DNA of 64,000 bases, taken from Prosopocoilus inquinatus. Its lineage: Eukaryota > Arthropoda > Insecta > Coleoptera > Lucanidae. How positions within the stretch are numbered: position 1 is the stretch's first letter; the number at the start of each line of letters is the position of its first letter. Location of the stretch: positions 1-64,000 of the forward strand of contig JAYKNF010000083.1 of the NCBI GenBank assembly GCA_036172665.1. Direction: 5' to 3'. The notes beneath the pieces were generated by a model, which did no database searches, was not told the DNA's origin, and saw nothing but the letters and a program-made list of their open reading frames with translations. Positions 1 to 12,364 of the stretch are shown here, one piece after another. The position numbers and the translations under genes are program-made.

Positions 1-54
1 ATGTGAGATACGACGTTTTCGGACGCAGCAGAAGCTGGAAATAGTTTTAAACGA

Positions 55-76
55 AACAACACGCATTAGCGTTGTT
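55..76. other. Short dyad in the conserved part of each monomer (example)
   Basis: AACAAC (55-60) and GTTGTT (71-76) are complementary and separated by 10 bases, giving a possible 6-bp stem in nearly every monomer of both arms. The flanking stretch from GAAACAACACG through TTCCTGTG varies little between subtypes. A binding site or hairpin is possible but not shown. Confidence 0.55.
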
Positions 77-125
77 CCTGTGATGTATCTAATCGATACT
101 TACTCATCTATCATGTTATTTGACG

Positions 126-142
126 TTTCGATGGACTCCAGT
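126..142 (+). other. Partial CENP-B-box-like 17-mer (example)
   Basis: TTTCGATGGACTCCAGT lines up with the CENP-B box core pattern NTTCGNNNNANNCGGGN at seven of nine fixed positions (TTCG, A, and the outer C and G of CGGG). Monomers with TTTGGATGG lose one more. Chance similarity is quite possible, and a functional box normally keeps all or nearly all fixed bases. Confidence 0.25.
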
Positions 143-1550
143 AACTCTAATGTGAGAAACGAAATTTTCGGACGCAGCAGAAGCTGGAAATAGTTTTAAA
201 CGAAACAACACGTATTAGCGTTGTTCCTGGGATGTATCTAATCGATCCTTACTCATCTATCATGTTATTTGACGTTTGGATGGACTCCAGTAACTCTGAT
301 GTGAGATACAAAGTTTTTGGACGCAGCAGGAGCTGGAAATAGTTTTAAACGAAACAACACGTATTAGCGTTGTTCCTGTGCTGTATCTAATCGATCCTTA
401 CTTATCTATCATGTTATTTGACGTTTCGATGCACTCCAGTAACTCTGATGTGAGATACGAAGTTTTCGGACGCAGCAGAAGCTGGAAATAGTTTTAAACG
501 AAACAACACGTATTAGCGTTGTTCCTGGGATGTATCTAATCGATCCTTACTCATCTATCATGTTATTTGACGTTTGGATGGACTCCAGTAACTCTGATGT
601 GAGATACAAAGTTTTTGGACGCAGCAGTAGCTGGAAATAGTTTAGAACGAAAAAACACGTATTAGCGTTGTTCCTGTGATGTATCTAATCGATCCTTACT
701 TAGCTACTATGTTATTTGACGTTTCGATGGACTCCAGTAACTCTAATGTGAGATACGAAATTTTCGGACGCAGCAGCAGCTGGAAATAGTTTTAAACGAA
801 ACAACACATATTAGCGTTGTTCCTGTGATGTAACTAATCGATCCTTACTCATCTATCATGTTATTTGACGTTTGGACGGACTCCAGTAACTCTGATGAGA
901 GATACGACGTTTTTGGACCCAGCAGGAGCTGGAAATAGTTTTAAACGAAACAACACGTATTAGCGTTGTTCCTGTGCTGTATCTAATCAATCCTTACTCA
1001 TCTATCATGTTATTTGTCGTTTCGATGGACTCCAGTAGCTCTGATGTGAGATACGACGTTTTCGGACGCAGCAGAAGCTGGAAATAGTTTTAAACGAAAC
1101 AACACGCATTAGCGTTGTTCCTGTGATGTATCTAATCGATCCTTACTCATCTAACATGTTATTTGGCGTTTCGATGGACTCCAGTAACTTTGATGTGAGA
1201 TACGAAGTTCTCGGACGCAGCTGAAGCTGGAAATAGTTTTAAACGAAACAACACGTACTAGCGTTGTTCCTGTGATGTATCTAATCGATCCTTACTCATC
1301 TATCATGTTATTTGACGTTTGGATGGGCTCCAGTAACTCTGAAGTGAGATACGAAGTTCTCGGACGCAGCTGAAGCTGGAAATAGTTTTAAACGAAACAA
1401 CACGCATTAGCGTTGTTCCTGTGATGTATCTAATGGATCCTTACTCATCTATCATGTTATTTGACGTTTGGATGGACTCCAGTAACTCTGATGTGAGATA
1501 CGAAATTATCGGACGCAGCAGAAGCTGGAAATAGTTTTAAATGAAACAAC

Positions 1551-2146
1551 ACGCATTAGCGTTGTTCCTGTGATGTATCTAATCGATACTTACTCATCTA
1601 TCATGTTATTTGACGTTTCGATGGACTCCAGTAACTCTAATGTGAGAAACGAAATTTTCGGACGCAGCAGAAGCTGGAAATAGTTTTAAACGAAACAACA
1701 CGCATTAGCGTTGTTCCTGTGATGTATCTAATCGATCCTTACTCATCTATCATGTTATTTGACGTTTGGATGGACTCCAGTAAGTCTGATGTGAGATACA
1801 AAGTTTTTGGACGCAGCAGGAGCTGGAAATAGTTTTAAACGAAACAACACGCATTAGCGTTGTTCCTGTGATGTATCTAATCGATACTTACTCATCTATC
1901 ATGTTATTTGACGTTTCGATGGACTCCAGTAACTCTAATGTGAGAAACGAAATTTTCGGACGCAGCAGAAGCTGGAAATAGTTTTAAACGAAACAACACG
2001 CATTAGCGTTGTTCCTGTGATGTATCTAATCGATCCTTACTCATCTATCATGTTATTTGACGTTTGGATGGACTCCAGTAAGTCTGATGTGAGATACAAA
2101 GTTTTTGGACGCAGCAGGAGCTGGAAATAGTTTTAAACGAAACAAC
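1551..2146 (+). repeat. Tandem 298-bp dimer, two copies
   Basis: A two-monomer unit, one subtype with CTCTAATGTGAGAAAC followed by one with AAGTCTGATG, occurs at 1551-1848 and again at 1849-2146 with no difference that I could see. The whole doublet is repeated at 5711-6306 in the second 28-mer and inverted at about 41206-41801. It is a dimeric amplification nested inside the 28-mer. Confidence 0.88.
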
Positions 2147-3600
2147 ACGTATTAGCGTTGTTCCTGTGCTGTATCTAATCGATCCTTACTTATCTATCAT
2201 GTTATTTGACGTTTCGATGCACTCCAGTAACTCTGATGTGAGATACGAAGTTTTCGGACGCAGCAGAAGCTGGAAATAGTTTTAAACGAAACAACACGTA
2301 TTAGCGTTGTTCCTGGGATGTATATAATCGATCCTTACTCATCTATCATGTTATTTGGCGTTTCGATGGACTCCAGTAGTTCTGATGTGAGATACGACGT
2401 TTTCGGACGCAGCAGAAGCTGGAAATAGTTTTAAATGAAACAACACGCATTAGCGTTGTTCCTGTGATGTATCTAATCGATCCTTACTTAGCTACTATGT
2501 TATTTGACGTTTCGATGGACTCCAGTAACTCTAATGTGAGATACGAAATTTTCGGACGCAGCAGCAGCTGGAAATAGTTTTAAACGAAACAACACATATT
2601 AGCGTTGTTCCTGTGATGTAACTATCGATCCTTACTCATCTATCATGTTATTTGACGTTTGGACGGACTCCAGTAACTCTGATGAGAGATACGACGTTTT
2701 TGGACGCAGCAGGAGCTGGAAATAGTTTTAAACGAAACAACACGTATTAGCGTTGTTCCTGTGCTGTATCTAATCAATCCTTACTCATCTATCATGTTAT
2801 TTGTCGTTTCGATGGACTCCAGTAGCTCTGATGTGAGATACGACGTTTTCGGACGCAGCAGAAGCTGGAAATAGTTTTAAACGAAACAACACGCATTAGC
2901 GTTGTTCCTGTGATGTATCTAATCGATCCTTACTCATCTAACATGTTATTTGGCGTTTCGATGGACTCCAGTAACTTTGATGTGAGATACGAAGTTCTCG
3001 GACGCAGCTGAAGCTGGAAATAGTTTTAAACGAAACAACACGTATTAGCGTTGTTCCTGTGATGTATCTAATCGATCCTTACTCATCTATCATGTTATTT
3101 GACGGTTGGATGGGCTCCAGTAACTCTGAAGTGAGATACGAAGTTCTCGGACGCAGCTGAAGCTGGAAATAGTTTTAAACGAAACAACACGCATTAGCGT
3201 TGTTCCTGTGATGTATCTAATCGATCCTTACTCATCTATCATGTTATTTGACGTTTGGATGGACTCCAGTAGTTCTGATGTGAGATACGACGTTTTCGGA
3301 CGCAGCAGAAGCTGGAAATAGTTTTAAATGAAACAACACGCATTAGCGTTGTTCCTGTGATGTATCTAATCGATCCTTACTCATCTATAATGTTATTTGA
3401 CGTTTCGATGGACTCTAGTAACTCTGATGTGAGATACGAAGTTTTTGGACGCAGCAGGAGCTGGAAATAGTTTTAAACGAAACAACACGTATTAGCGTTG
3501 TTCCTGTGATGTATCTAATCGATCCTTATTCATCTATCATGTTATTTGACGTTTGGATGGACTCCAGTATCTCTGATGTGAGATACGATATCTTCGGACG

Positions 3601-3620
3601 CAGCATAAAAATAAACGAAA
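3601..3620 (+). repeat. Monomer with net 11-bp loss (copy 1)
   Basis: Where related monomers read CAGCATAAGCTGG followed by AAATAGTTTTAAACG, this one reads CAGCATAAAAATAAACG. The change is explained by loss of GCTGG and of GTTTTA around a retained AAATA, together 11 bp. It removes the TAG stop present in ordinary monomers and makes the monomer 138 bp, a multiple of three. That opens the 83-codon frame at 3506-3757. Confidence 0.85.
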
Positions 3621-5710
3621 CAACATGCATTAGCGTTGCTCCTGTGATGTATCTAATCGATCCTTACTTATCTAACATGTTATTTGACGTTTCGATGGAC
3701 TCAAGTAACTCTGATGTGAGATACGACGTTTTCGGACGCAGCAGAAGCTGGAAATAGTTTTAAACGAAACAAAACGCATTAGCGATGTTCCTGTGATGTA
3801 TCTAATCGATCCTTACTCATCTATCATGTTATTTTACGTTTGGATGGACTCCAGTAACTCTGATGTGAGATACAAAGTTTTTGGACGCAGCAGGAGGTGG
3901 AAATAGTTTTAAACGAAACAACACGTATTAACGTTGTTCCTGTGATGTATCTAATCGATCCTTACTCATCTATCATGTTATTTGACGTTTGGATGTACTC
4001 CAGTATCTCTGATGTGAGATACGAAATCTTCGGACGCAGCATAAGCTGGAAATAGTTTTAAACGAAACAACACGCATTAGCGTTGTTCCTGTGATGTATC
4101 TAATCGATCCTTACTCATCTATCATCTTATTTGGCGTTTCGATGGACTCCAGTAGCTCTGATGTGAGATACGACGTTTTCGGACGCAGCAGAAGCTGGAA
4201 ATAGTTTTAAACGAAACAACACGCATTAGCGTTGTTCCTGTGATGTATCTAATCGATACTTACTCATCTATCATGTTATTTGACGTTTCGATGGACTCCA
4301 GTAACTCTAATGTGAGAAACGAAATTTTCGGACGCAGCAGAAGCTGGAAATAGTTTTAAACGAAACAACACGTATTAGCGTTGTTCCTGGGATGTATCTA
4401 ATCGATCCTTACTCATCTATCATGTTATTTGACGTTTGGATGGACTCCAGTAACTCTGATGTGAGATACAAAGTTTTTGGACGCAGCAGGAGCTGGAAAT
4501 AGTTTTAAACGAAACAACACGTATTAGCGTTGTTCCTGTGCTGTATCTAATCGATCCTTACTTATCTATCATGTTATTTGACGTTTCGATGCACTCCAGT
4601 AACTCTGATGTGAGATACGAAGTTTTCGGACGCAGCAGAAGCTGGAAATAGTTTTAAACGAAACAACACGTATTAGCGTTGTTCCTGGGATGTATCTAAT
4701 CGATCCTTACTCATCTATCATGTTATTTGACGTTTGGATGGACTCCAGTAACTCTGATGTGAGATACAAAGTTTTTGGACGCAGCAGTAGCTGGAAATAG
4801 TTTAGAACGAAAAAACACGTATTAGCGTTGTTCCTGTGATGTATCTAATCGATCCTTACTTAGCTACTATGTTATTTGACGTTTCGATGGACTCCAGTAA
4901 CTCTAATGTGAGATACGAAATTTTCGGACGCAGCAGCAGCTGGAAATAGTTTTAAACGAAACAACACATATTAGCGTTGTTCCTGTGATGTAACTAATCG
5001 ATCCTTACTCATCTATCATGTTATTTGACGTTTGGACGGACTCCAGTAACTCTGATGAGAGATACGACGTTTTTGGACCCAGCAGGAGCTGGAAATAGTT
5101 TTAAACGAAACAACACGTATTAGCGTTGTTCCTGTGCTGTATCTAATCAATCCTTACTCATCTATCATGTTATTTGTCGTTTCGATGGACTCCAGTAGCT
5201 CTGATGTGAGATACGACGTTTTCGGACGCAGCAGAAGCTGGAAATAGTTTTAAACGAAACAACACGCATTAGCGTTGTTCCTGTGATGTATCTAATCGAT
5301 CCTTACTCATCTAACATGTTATTTGGCGTTTCGATGGACTCCAGTAACTTTGATGTGAGATACGAAGTTCTCGGACGCAGCTGAAGCTGGAAATAGTTTT
5401 AAACGAAACAACACGTACTAGCGTTGTTCCTGTGATGTATCTAATCGATCCTTACTCATCTATCATGTTATTTGACGTTTGGATGGGCTCCAGTAACTCT
5501 GAAGTGAGATACGAAGTTCTCGGACGCAGCTGAAGCTGGAAATAGTTTTAAACGAAACAACACGCATTAGCGTTGTTCCTGTGATGTATCTAATGGATCC
5601 TTACTCATCTATCATGTTATTTGACGTTTGGATGGACTCCAGTAACTCTGATGTGAGATACGAAATTATCGGACGCAGCAGAAGCTGGAAATAGTTTTAA
5701 ATGAAACAAC

Positions 5711-6306
5711 ACGCATTAGCGTTGTTCCTGTGATGTATCTAATCGATACTTACTCATCTATCATGTTATTTGACGTTTCGATGGACTCCAGTAACTCTAA
5801 TGTGAGAAACGAAATTTTCGGACGCAGCAGAAGCTGGAAATAGTTTTAAACGAAACAACACGCATTAGCGTTGTTCCTGTGATGTATCTAATCGATCCTT
5901 ACTCATCTATCATGTTATTTGACGTTTGGATGGACTCCAGTAAGTCTGATGTGAGATACAAAGTTTTTGGACGCAGCAGGAGCTGGAAATAGTTTTAAAC
6001 GAAACAACACGCATTAGCGTTGTTCCTGTGATGTATCTAATCGATACTTACTCATCTATCATGTTATTTGACGTTTCGATGGACTCCAGTAACTCTAATG
6101 TGAGAAACGAAATTTTCGGACGCAGCAGAAGCTGGAAATAGTTTTAAACGAAACAACACGCATTAGCGTTGTTCCTGTGATGTATCTAATCGATCCTTAC
6201 TCATCTATCATGTTATTTGACGTTTGGATGGACTCCAGTAAGTCTGATGTGAGATACAAAGTTTTTGGACGCAGCAGGAGCTGGAAATAGTTTTAAACGA
6301 AACAAC
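5711..6306 (+). repeat. Tandem 298-bp dimer in HOR copy 2
   Basis: This matches the doublet at 1551-2146, shifted by 4160 bp. Its presence in both 28-mers shows that the dimer was doubled before the 28-mer was duplicated. Confidence 0.86.
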
Positions 6307-7761
6307 ACGTATTAGCGTTGTTCCTGTGCTGTATCTAATCGATCCTTACTTATCTATCATGTTATTTGACGTTTCGATGCACTCCAGTAACTCTGATGTG
6401 AGATACGAAGTTTTCGGACGCAGCAGAAGCTGGAAATAGTTTTAAACGAAACAACACGTATTAGCGTTGTTCCTGGGATGTATATAATCGATCCTTACTC
6501 ATCTATCATGTTATTTGGCGTTTCGATGGACTCCAGTAGTTCTGATGTGAGATACGACGTTTTCGGACGCAGCAGAAGCTGGAAATAGTTTTAAATGAAA
6601 CAACACGCATTAGCGTTGTTCCTGTGATGTATCTAATCGATCCTTACTTAGCTACTATGTTATTTGACGTTTCGATGGACTCCAGTAACTCTAATGTGAG
6701 ATACGAAATTTTCGGACGCAGCAGCAGCTGGAAATAGTTTTAAACGAAACAACACATATTAGCGTTGTTCCTGTGATGTAACTAATCGATCCTTACTCAT
6801 CTATCATGTTATTTGACGTTTGGACGGACTCCAGTAACTCTGATGAGAGATACGACGTTTTTGGACGCAGCAGGAGCTGGAAATAGTTTTAAACGAAACA
6901 ACACGTATTAGCGTTGTTCCTGTGCTGTATCTAATCAATCCTTACTCATCTATCATGTTATTTGTCGTTTCGATGGACTCCAGTAGCTCTGATGTGAGAT
7001 ACGACGTTTTCGGACGCAGCAGAAGCTGGAAATAGTTTTAAACGAAACAACACGCATTAGCGTTGTTCCTGTGATGTATCTAATCGATCCTTACTCATCT
7101 AACATGTTATTTGGCGTTTCGATGGACTCCAGTAACTTTGATGTGAGATACGAAGTTCTCGGACGCAGCTGAAGCTGGAAATAGTTTTAAACGAAACAAC
7201 ACGTATTAGCGTTGTTCCTGTGATGTATCTAATCGATCCTTACTCATCTATCATGTTATTTGACGGTTGGATGGGCTCCAGTAACTCTGAAGTGAGATAC
7301 GAAGTTCTCGGACGCAGCTGAAGCTGGAAATAGTTTTAAACGAAACAACACGCATTAGCGTTGTTCCTGTGATGTATCTAATCGATCCTTACTCATCTAT
7401 CATGTTATTTGACGTTTGGATGGACTCCAGTAGTTCTGATGTGAGATACGACGTTTTCGGACGCAGCAGAAGCTGGAAATAGTTTTAAATGAAACAACAC
7501 GCATTAGCGTTGTTCCTGTGATGTATCTAATCGATCCTTACTCATCTATAATGTTATTTGACGTTTCGATGGACTCTAGTAACTCTGATGTGAGATACGA
7601 AGTTTTTGGACGCAGCAGGAGCTGGAAATAGTTTTAAACGAAACAACACGTATTAGCGTTGTTCCTGTGATGTATCTAATCGATCCTTATTCATCTATCA
7701 TGTTATTTGACGTTTGGATGGACTCCAGTATCTCTGATGTGAGATACGATATCTTCGGACG

Positions 7762-7781
7762 CAGCATAAAAATAAACGAAA
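7762..7781 (+). repeat. Monomer with net 11-bp loss (copy 2)
   Basis: This is the same deletion as at 3605, 4161 bp downstream. It opens the matching 83-codon frame at 7667-7918. The two frames differ at one residue (Cys in the first, Arg here). Confidence 0.85.
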
Positions 7782-8286
7782 CAACACGCATTAGCGTTGC
7801 TCCTGTGATGTATCTAATCGATCCTTACTTATCTAACATGTTATTTGACGTTTCGATGGACTCAAGTAACTCTGATGTGAGATACGACGTTTTCGGACGC
7901 AGCAGAAGCTGGAAATAGTTTTAAACGAAACAAAACGCATTAGCGATGTTCCTGTGATGTATCTAATCGATCCTTACTCATCTATCATGTTATTTTACGT
8001 TTGGATGGACTCCAGTAACTCTGATGTGAGATACAAAGTTTTTGGACGCAGCAGGAGGTGGAAATAGTTTTAAACGAAACAACACGTATTAACGTTGTTC
8101 CTGTGATGTATCTAATCGATCCTTACTCATCTATCATGTTATTTGACGTTTGGATGTACTCCAGTATCTCTGATGTGAGATACGAAATCTTCGGACGCAG
8201 CATAAGCTGGAAATAGTTTTAAACGAAACAACACGCATTAGCGTTGTTCCTGTGATGTATCTAATCGATCCTTACTCATCTATCAT

Positions 8287-11200
8287 GTTATTTGGCGTTT
8301 CGATGGACTCCAGTAACTTTGATGTGAGATACGAAGTTCTCGGACGCAGCTGAAGCTAGAAATAGTTTTAAACGAAACAACACGTATTAGCCTTGTTCCT
8401 GTGCTGTATCTAATCGATCCTTACTTATCTATCATGTTATTTGACGTTTCGATGCACTCCAGTAACTCTGATGTGAGATACGACGTTTTCGGACTCAGCA
8501 GAAGCTGGAAATAGTTTTAAACGAAACAACACGCATTAGCGTTGTTCCTGTGATGTATCTAATCGATCCTTACTTATCTAACATGTTATTTGACGTTTCG
8601 ATGGACTCCAGTAAGTCTGATGTGAGATACAAAGTTTTTGGACGCAGCAGGAGCTGGAAATAGTTTTAAACGAAACAACACGTATTAGCGTTGTTCCTGT
8701 ACTGTATCTAATCGATCCTTACTCATCTATCATGTTATTTTTCGTTTCGATGGACTCCAGTAACTCTGATGTGAGATACAAAGTTTTTGGACGCAGCAAG
8801 AGCTGGAAATAGTTTTAAACGAAACAACACGTATTAGCGTTGTTCCTGTGATGTATCTAATCGATCCTTACTCATCTATCATGTTATTTGACGTTTGGAT
8901 GTACTCCAGTATCTCTGATGTGAGATACGAAATCTTCGGACGCAGCATAAGCTGGAAATAGTTTTAAACGAAACAACACGCATTAGCGTTGTTCCTGTGA
9001 TGTATCTAATCGATCCTTACTCATCTATCATGTTATTTGGCGTTTCGATGGACTCCAGTAACTCTGATGTGAGATACGACGTTTTCGGACGCAGCAGAAG
9101 CTGGAAATAGTTTTAAACGAAACAACACGTATTAGCGTTGTTCCTGTGATGTAACTAATCGATCCTTACTTAGCTACTATGTTATTTGACGTTTCGATGG
9201 ACTCCAGTAACTCTAATGTGAGATACGAAATTTTCGGACGCAGCAGCAGCTGGAAATAGTTCTAAACTAAACAACACATATTAGCGTTGTTCCTGTGATG
9301 TAACTAATCGATCCTTACTTAGCTACTATGTTATTTGACGTTTCGATGGACTCCAGTAACTCTAATGTGAGATACGAAATTTTCGGACGCAGCAGCAGCT
9401 GGAAATAGTTTTAAACTAAACAACACATATTAGCGTTGTTCCTGTGATGTAACTAATCGATCCTTACTCATCTATCATGTTATTTGACGTTTGGACGGAC
9501 TCCAGTAACTCTGATGAGAGATACAAAGTTCTCGGACGCAGTAGAAGCTGGAAATAGTTTTGAACGAAACAACACGTATTAGCGTTGTTCCTGTGATGTA
9601 TCTAAACGATCCTTACTTATCTAACATGTTATTTGACGTTTGGATGGACTCCAGTAAGTCTGATGTGAGATAAAAAGTTTTTGGACGCAGCAGGAGCTGG
9701 AAATAGTTTTAAACGAAACAACACGCATTAGCATTGTTCCTGTGATGTATCTAATCGATCCTTACTCTTCTATCATGTTATTTGGCGTTTCGATGGACTC
9801 CAGTAACTTTGATGTGAGATACGAAGTTCTCGGACGCAGCTGAAGCTGGAAATAGTTTTAAATGAAACAACACGTATTAGCGTTGTTCCTGTGATGTATC
9901 TAATCGATCCTTACTCATCTATCATGTTATTTGGCGTTTCGATGGACTCCAGTAGCTCTGATGTGAGATACGACGTTTTCGGACGCAGCAGAAGCTGGAA
10001 ATAGTTTTAAATGAAACAACACGCATTAGCGTTGTTCCTGTGATGTATCTAATCGATCCTTACTCATCTATCATGTTATTTGACGTTTCGATGGACTCTA
10101 GTAACTCTGATGTGAGATACGAAGTTTTTGGACGCAGCAGGAGCTGGAAATAGTTTTAAACGAAACAACACGTATTAGCGTTTTTCCTGTGATGTATCTA
10201 ATCGATCCTTATTCATCTATCATGTTATTTGAAGTTTGGATGGACTCCAGTATCTCTGATGTGAGATACGATATCTTCGGACGCAGCATAAGCTGGAAAT
10301 AGTTTTAAACGAAACAACACGCATTAGCGTTGTTCCTGTGATGTATCTAATCGATCCGTACTTATCTAACATGTTATTTGACGTTTCGATGGACTCAAGT
10401 AACTCTGATGTGAGATACGATGTTTTCGGACGCAGCAGAAGCTGGAAATAGTTTTAAACGAAACAACACGCATTAGCGATGTTCCTGTGATGTATCTAAT
10501 CGATCCTTACTCATCTATCATGTTATTTTACGTTTGGATGGACTCCAGTAACTCTGATGTGAGATACAAAGTTTTTGGACGCAGCAGGAGCTGGAAATAG
10601 TTTTGAACGAAACAACACGTATTAGCGTTGTTCCTGTGATGTATCTAATCGATCCTTACTCATCTATCATGTTATTTGACGTTTGGATGTACTCCAGTAT
10701 CTCTGATGTGAGATACGAAATCTTCGGACGCAGCATAAGCTGGAAAGAGTTTTAAACGAAACAACACGCATTAGCGTTGTTCCTGTGATGTATCTAATCG
10801 ATCATTACTCATCTATCACGTTATTTGGCGTTTCGATGGACTCCAGTAACTTTGATGTGAGATACGAAGTTCTCGGACGCAGCTGAAGCTGGAAATAGTT
10901 TTAAAGGAAACAACACGTATTAGCGTTGTTCCTGTGATGTATCTAATCGATCCTTACTCATCTATCATGTTATTTGGCGTTTCGATGGACTCCAGTAGCT
11001 CTGATGTGAGATACGACGTTTTCGGACGCAGCAGAAGCTGGAAATAGTTTTAAACGAAACAACACGCATTAGCGTTGTTCCTGTGATGTATCTAATCGAT
11101 CCTTACTCTTCTATCATGTTATTTGGCGTTTCGATGGACTCCAGTAACTTTGATGTGAGATACGAAGTTCTCGGACGCAGCTGAAGCTGGAAATAGTTTT

Positions 11201-12364
11201 AAATGAAACAACACGTATTAGCGTTGTTCCTGTGATGTATCTAATCGATCCTTACTCATCTATCATGTTATTTGGCGTTTCGATGGACTCCAGTAGCTCT
11301 GATGTGAGATACGACGTTTTCGGACGCAGCAGAAGCTGGAAATAGTTTTAAACGAAACAACACGCATTAGCATTGTTCCTGTGATGTATCTAATCGATCC
11401 TTACTCTTCTATCATGTTATTTGACGTTTCGATGGACTCTAGTAACTCTGATGTGAGATACGAAGTTTTTGGACGCAGCAGGAGCTAGAAATAGTTTTAA
11501 ACGAAACAACACGTATTAGCGTTGTTCCTGTGATGTATCTAATCGATCCTTACTCATCTATCATGTTATTTTACGTTTGGATGGACTCCAGTAACTCTGA
11601 TGTGAGATACAAAGTTTTTGGACGCAGCAGGAGCTGGAAATAGTTTTAAACGAAACAACACGTATTAGCGTTGTTCCTGTGATGTATCTAATCGATCCTT
11701 ACTCATCTATCATGTTATTTGGCGTTTCGATGGACTCCAGTAGCTCTGATGTGAGATACGACGTTTTCGGACGCAGCAGAAGCTGGAAATAGTTTTAAAC
11801 GAAACAACACGCATTAGCATTGTTCCTGTGATGTATCTAATCGATCCTTACTCTTCTATCATGTTATTTGGCGTTTCGATGGACTCCAGTAACTTTGATG
11901 TGAGATACGAAGTTCTCGGACGCAGCTGAAGCTGGAAATAGTTTTAAATGAAACAACACGTATTAGCGTTGTTCCTGTGATGTATCTAATCGATCCTTAC
12001 TCATCTATCATGTTATTTGGCGTTTCGATGGACTCCAGTAGCTCTGATGTGAGATACGACGTTTTCGGACGCAGCAGAAGCTGGAAATAGTTTTAAATGA
12101 AACAACACGCATTAGCGTTGTTCCTGTGATGTATCTAATCGATCCTTACTCATCTATCATGTTATTTGACGTTTCGATGGACTCTAGTAACTCTGATGTG
12201 AGATACGAAGTTTTTGGACGCAGCAGGAGCTGGAAATAGTTTTAAACGAAACAACACGTATTAGCGTTTTTCCTGTGATGTATCTAATCGATCCTTATTC
12301 ATCTATCATGTTATTTGAAGTTTGGATGGACTCCAGTATCTCTGATGTGAGATACGATATCTTC
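8287..12364 (+). repeat. Mixed-order monomer zone
   Basis: This stretch holds ordinary 149-bp monomers without one dominant higher-order unit. A subtype with CTTAGCTACTATG is doubled in tandem at about 9130-9440, and both copies read AACTAAACAACACAT. About 9720-10300 matches about 11806-12380 at an offset of 2086 bp (14 monomers), including GCATTGTTCC, CTCTTCTATC and the unusual GTTTTTCCTG (10181 has its match at 12267). No gene or inserted element is visible. Confidence 0.85.

Larger units (their letters stand above)
2..150 (+). repeat. Representative 149-bp monomer
   Basis: This is the first complete monomer, taken from TGTGAG to the next TGTGAG. It has about 59 G/C bases (40%) and ten CpGs. 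In order it holds a GACGTTTTCGGACGCAG stretch, GCTGGAAAT, a TTTTAAA run, an AACAAC/GTTGTT dyad, TTCCTG, a TAATCGAT element, and a GACGTTT copy followed by GGACTCCAG. Most copies therefore carry one TTTAAA and one ATCGAT site, and the length is close to that wrapped by a nucleosome core (147 bp). The single open frame runs about 37-39 codons and stops at the TAG after GCTGGAAA. Since 149 is not a multiple of three, frames do not carry over between monomers. Confidence 0.95.
1..4160 (+). repeat. 28-monomer higher-order repeat, copy 1
   Basis: Position x in this block matches x+4160 (x+4161 after about 2621) almost base for base. The unit is 28 monomers: 28 x 149 = 4172, less an 11-bp loss near 3605 and a 1-bp loss near 2621. 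Subtype-specific changes are kept in order between the copies, for example GATGCACTCC at 428 and 4588 and TAATGGATCC at 1431 and 5591. The left boundary is the window edge, so the unit may start earlier and more copies may exist upstream. Confidence 0.93.
4161..8286 (+). repeat. 28-monomer higher-order repeat, copy 2
   Basis: This is the second copy of the left-end unit. It shares the 11-bp loss (here near 7766) but not the 1-bp loss near 2621, so the duplication followed the first event and preceded the second. Similarity stops at about 8287: copy 1 reads ATCATCTTATTTGG at 4121 and then AGTAGCTCTG, while here the sequence reads ATCATGTTATTTGG and then AGTAACTTTG. I noticed very few substitutions between the copies in over 4 kb (for example one C/T giving CATGCATT versus CACGCATT), which indicates a recent unequal exchange. 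Confidence 0.92.

Noticed and set aside
750..790. CAG microsatellite
   Set aside because: GCAGCAGCAGCTGG in one subtype has only three CAG units and arises by substitution of GCAGCAGAAGCTGG. There is no length variation.
3506..3757. 83-codon open frame
   Set aside because: It is the normal short monomer frame extended into the next monomer, because the net 11-bp loss removes the TAG and makes the unit a multiple of three. It encodes two near-identical repeats, has no recognisable domain, and lies in a satellite.
7667..7918. 83-codon open frame, second copy
   Set aside because: It is the same artefact duplicated with the 28-monomer unit. It differs by one residue and shows no sign of constraint that I can judge.
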